Assembly: GCF_014647655.1 (NCBI RefSeq) | Contig: NZ_BMPP01000007.1 | Coordinates: 155,305-219,304, forward strand | Direction of reading: 5' to 3' | Origin: Deinococcus malanensis | GTDB lineage: Bacteria > Deinococcota > Deinococci > Deinococcales > Deinococcaceae | DNA: 64,000 nucleotides | Shown: one piece after another, positions 62,813 to 64,000 of the stretch | Numbering within the stretch: position 1 is the first letter of the stretch | Layout: each line of letters begins with the position of its first letter | Translations under genes and position numbers: made by a program | The notes under the pieces: generated by a model | Databases searched by the model: none | The model's input: the letters and a program-made list of their open reading frames with translations, nothing else | Told to the model about the DNA's origin: nothing

Positions 62813-63829
62813 TCAATGGCGTAGAGAGTTCCACAACAAGGCAGCTATCCCCAGGCCAAGCAGTCCGGCCGCCATCCCCCTGAAGCTGGACCGGGACACT
62901 GCCTCGGTATAGAGGCTGACCTCCCGCACATGCCCAGGGTAGTCTCCGCGCTCCCGGAGGGATTCGGAAGGCCGCCTCAGTACGCTCTCCTGCTGCGGTA
63001 ACGGCGGACGGCTGCTGAAAGTTTGGGGGATGACAGTGGAGGCCATGGTGCGCTCGGTTGACCCCGGAGCTAGCAAACCCAGTGTCGCCATGGCTTTGGG
63101 CCCGGCACCCACAAACACCTCCCGTTCCGGTCGTGTGGCCGCCTGCACGATCGCCTGAGCAACGGTTCCAGGAGCATAGACGGGTGGCACATGCTTTGGC
63201 TCCCGGTTCAGCTCGTTATGGGCATGCATTGGAAAAGGCGTGTCGATAGGCCCAGGCTTGATCAATGTGACTGAAACCGGGCTATGGGCATGTTCCAGTT
63301 CCATACGCAGGGCATCGGTATAAGCCTTCACCGCATGCTTGGAAGCGGAATACAGGCCCTGCAGTGGGATGGCCTGTTCAGAGGCTACGCTCCCCACATT
63401 GATCAGGGCGCCGCCCTTATGTTTCAGGTGACCCACAGCGACCCTGGACCCATAAACGACTCCCCAGAAATTGACGTCGAAAAGGCGGCGCATGTCATCC
63501 AGTTTCAGCTCTTCAAGGGGCCCGTAGAGACCAATCCCAGCGTTATTGACCCAGGTGTCAAACCCGCCAAAGCACTCAAGAGCCACCTCAGCAATATGTT
63601 CGACGTCCTCCGGATAGCTCACGTCCGCCACAACCTCAACAGCCTGAGTACCAGCATCGCTGAGCTCATGAACCAACTGACGCAAAGCCTGGGCACTGCG
63701 AGCAGCCAGTACCAGCCTGGCGCCCTTTGACGCCGCCAATCGCGCGGTGCTCAACCCTATACCGCTGGACGCCCCAGTAATAACCATGACCTGCTCAGAA
63801 ACCGGCTTCAGCACTATCGGGCTCGACAT
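62813..63829 (-). CDS. SDR family oxidoreductase with a C-terminal membrane anchor
   Basis: The 338-residue protein has a complete classical SDR core: ITGASSGIGLSTARLA (NAD(P) binding), NNAGIGLYGPL, a catalytic serine in INVGSVASEQ, and Y-x3-K in LYSASKHAVKAY. After the core (about 250) it has a 50-residue Arg/Ser-rich linker and ends with one membrane helix, MAAGLLGLGIAALLWNSL, facing the C-terminus. Membrane-anchored SDRs of this kind often act on lipids or quinones. The substrate is unknown. Confidence 0.9.
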   Translation of the reverse strand: MSSPIVLKPVSEQVMVITGASSGIGLSTARLAASKGARLVLAARSAQALRQLVHELSDAGTQAVEVVADVSYPEDVEHIAEVALECFGGFDTWVNNAGIGLYGPLEELKLDDMRRLFDVNFWGVVYGSRVAVGHLKHKGGALINVGSVASEQAIPLQGLYSASKHAVKAYTDALRMELEHAHSPVSVTLIKPGPIDTPFPMHAHNELNREPKHVPPVYAPGTVAQAIVQAATRPEREVFVGAGPKAMATLGLLAPGSTERTMASTVIPQTFSSRPPLPQQESVLRRPSESLRERGDYPGHVREVSLYTEAVSRSSFRGMAAGLLGLGIAALLWNSLRH

Positions 63830-63903
63830 TCCTCAGATTGATCAGACCAATCGGATTTTTGGTGCCAGACAGCTAAAGGGTCAATGACCCAACACAAGAA
63901 AGC

Positions 63904-63919
63904 CCCCTCTTTCGAGGGG
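63904..63919 (-). terminator. Terminator of tRNA-Gly
   Basis: The minus strand gives CCCCTC-GAAA-GAGGGG followed by GCTTTCTT. The GAAA loop stabilises it. It is 11 bases after the 3' end of the tRNA. Confidence 0.75.
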
Positions 63920-63929
63920 ACTAATGAAA

Positions 63930-64000
<71 letters not shown>

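Overview
The window looks like ordinary chromosome of a Deinococcus species. The evidence is a GC-rich coding style, a complex I subunit set of the Thermus/Deinococcus type, a Gfh1-type (GreA-like) factor, a class II B12-dependent ribonucleotide reductase, a glucose-binding protein of the Thermus type, and many genes whose -10 box (TANNNT) lies only 5-7 bases before the start codon, the leaderless-mRNA pattern known from Deinococcus. I see no prophage, integrase, transposase, CRISPR array or rRNA.

Layout. 1-7757 (minus): nuoABCDEFGH for respiratory complex I, with nuoH cut by the window edge and nuoA probably starting at an unusual ATC codon. 8117-9266: a histidine kinase with a degenerate receiver domain. 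9352-13973 (minus): a ROK repressor followed by a three-gene glucose-type ABC importer. 14150-18696 (minus): lysS, a Gfh1-like RNA polymerase factor, an MFS transporter and an exported beta-rich protein. 18747-23742: mutS2, an NDUFA9-like reductase, a rarA gene broken by two frameshifts and a 21-bp duplication, and a small unknown protein. 23801-28268 (plus): gcvT-gcvH-gcvP, the glycine cleavage system. 28281-30319: a terminator, one copy of a 169-bp repeat, a probable DUF421 gene remnant, a SnoaL-like protein, a cupin and a PfpI/DJ-1 protein. 30611-34573: dnaG, an inverted pair of the same 169-bp repeat, zapE and a YlmH-like S4 protein.

34703-43122: an unknown protein, a PAS/GGDEF/EAL protein with degenerate motifs, rlmB, aldose 1-epimerase, an HtrA-like protease, an EVE protein, a GNAT acetyltransferase, a probable 38-residue membrane protein and a 1-acylglycerol-phosphate acyltransferase. 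43203-47940 (plus): livGFJHM, a branched-chain amino acid importer preceded by a possible 10-codon leader ORF. 48179-51820 (minus): nrdR coupled to an SDR-fold protein without the catalytic Tyr/Lys, a zinc-ribbon protein, a Nudix hydrolase and dnaB. 52104-59997: a DUF1802 protein, a lipoprotein, a methyltransferase with gpsA, nrdJ with candidate NrdR boxes, a PQQ-type sugar dehydrogenase and a small membrane protein. 60194-62016: a lipid kinase and a PHP phosphoesterase. 62116-64000: tmRNA, tRNA-Leu(TAA), an SDR with a C-terminal membrane anchor, and tRNA-Gly(GCC) cut by the window end.

The genes join into a few themes: respiration (nuo), sugar uptake and oxidation (glucose ABC importer, epimerase, PQQ dehydrogenase), one-carbon and amino acid use (gcv, liv), DNA replication and nucleotide supply (dnaG, dnaB, nrdJ, nrdR) and repair (mutS2, broken rarA). 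The observations most worth following are the rarA lesions, the 169-bp repeat family, the nuoA start, the 38-residue membrane protein and the small coupled ORF before livG. I found no convincing wholly new multi-gene system.
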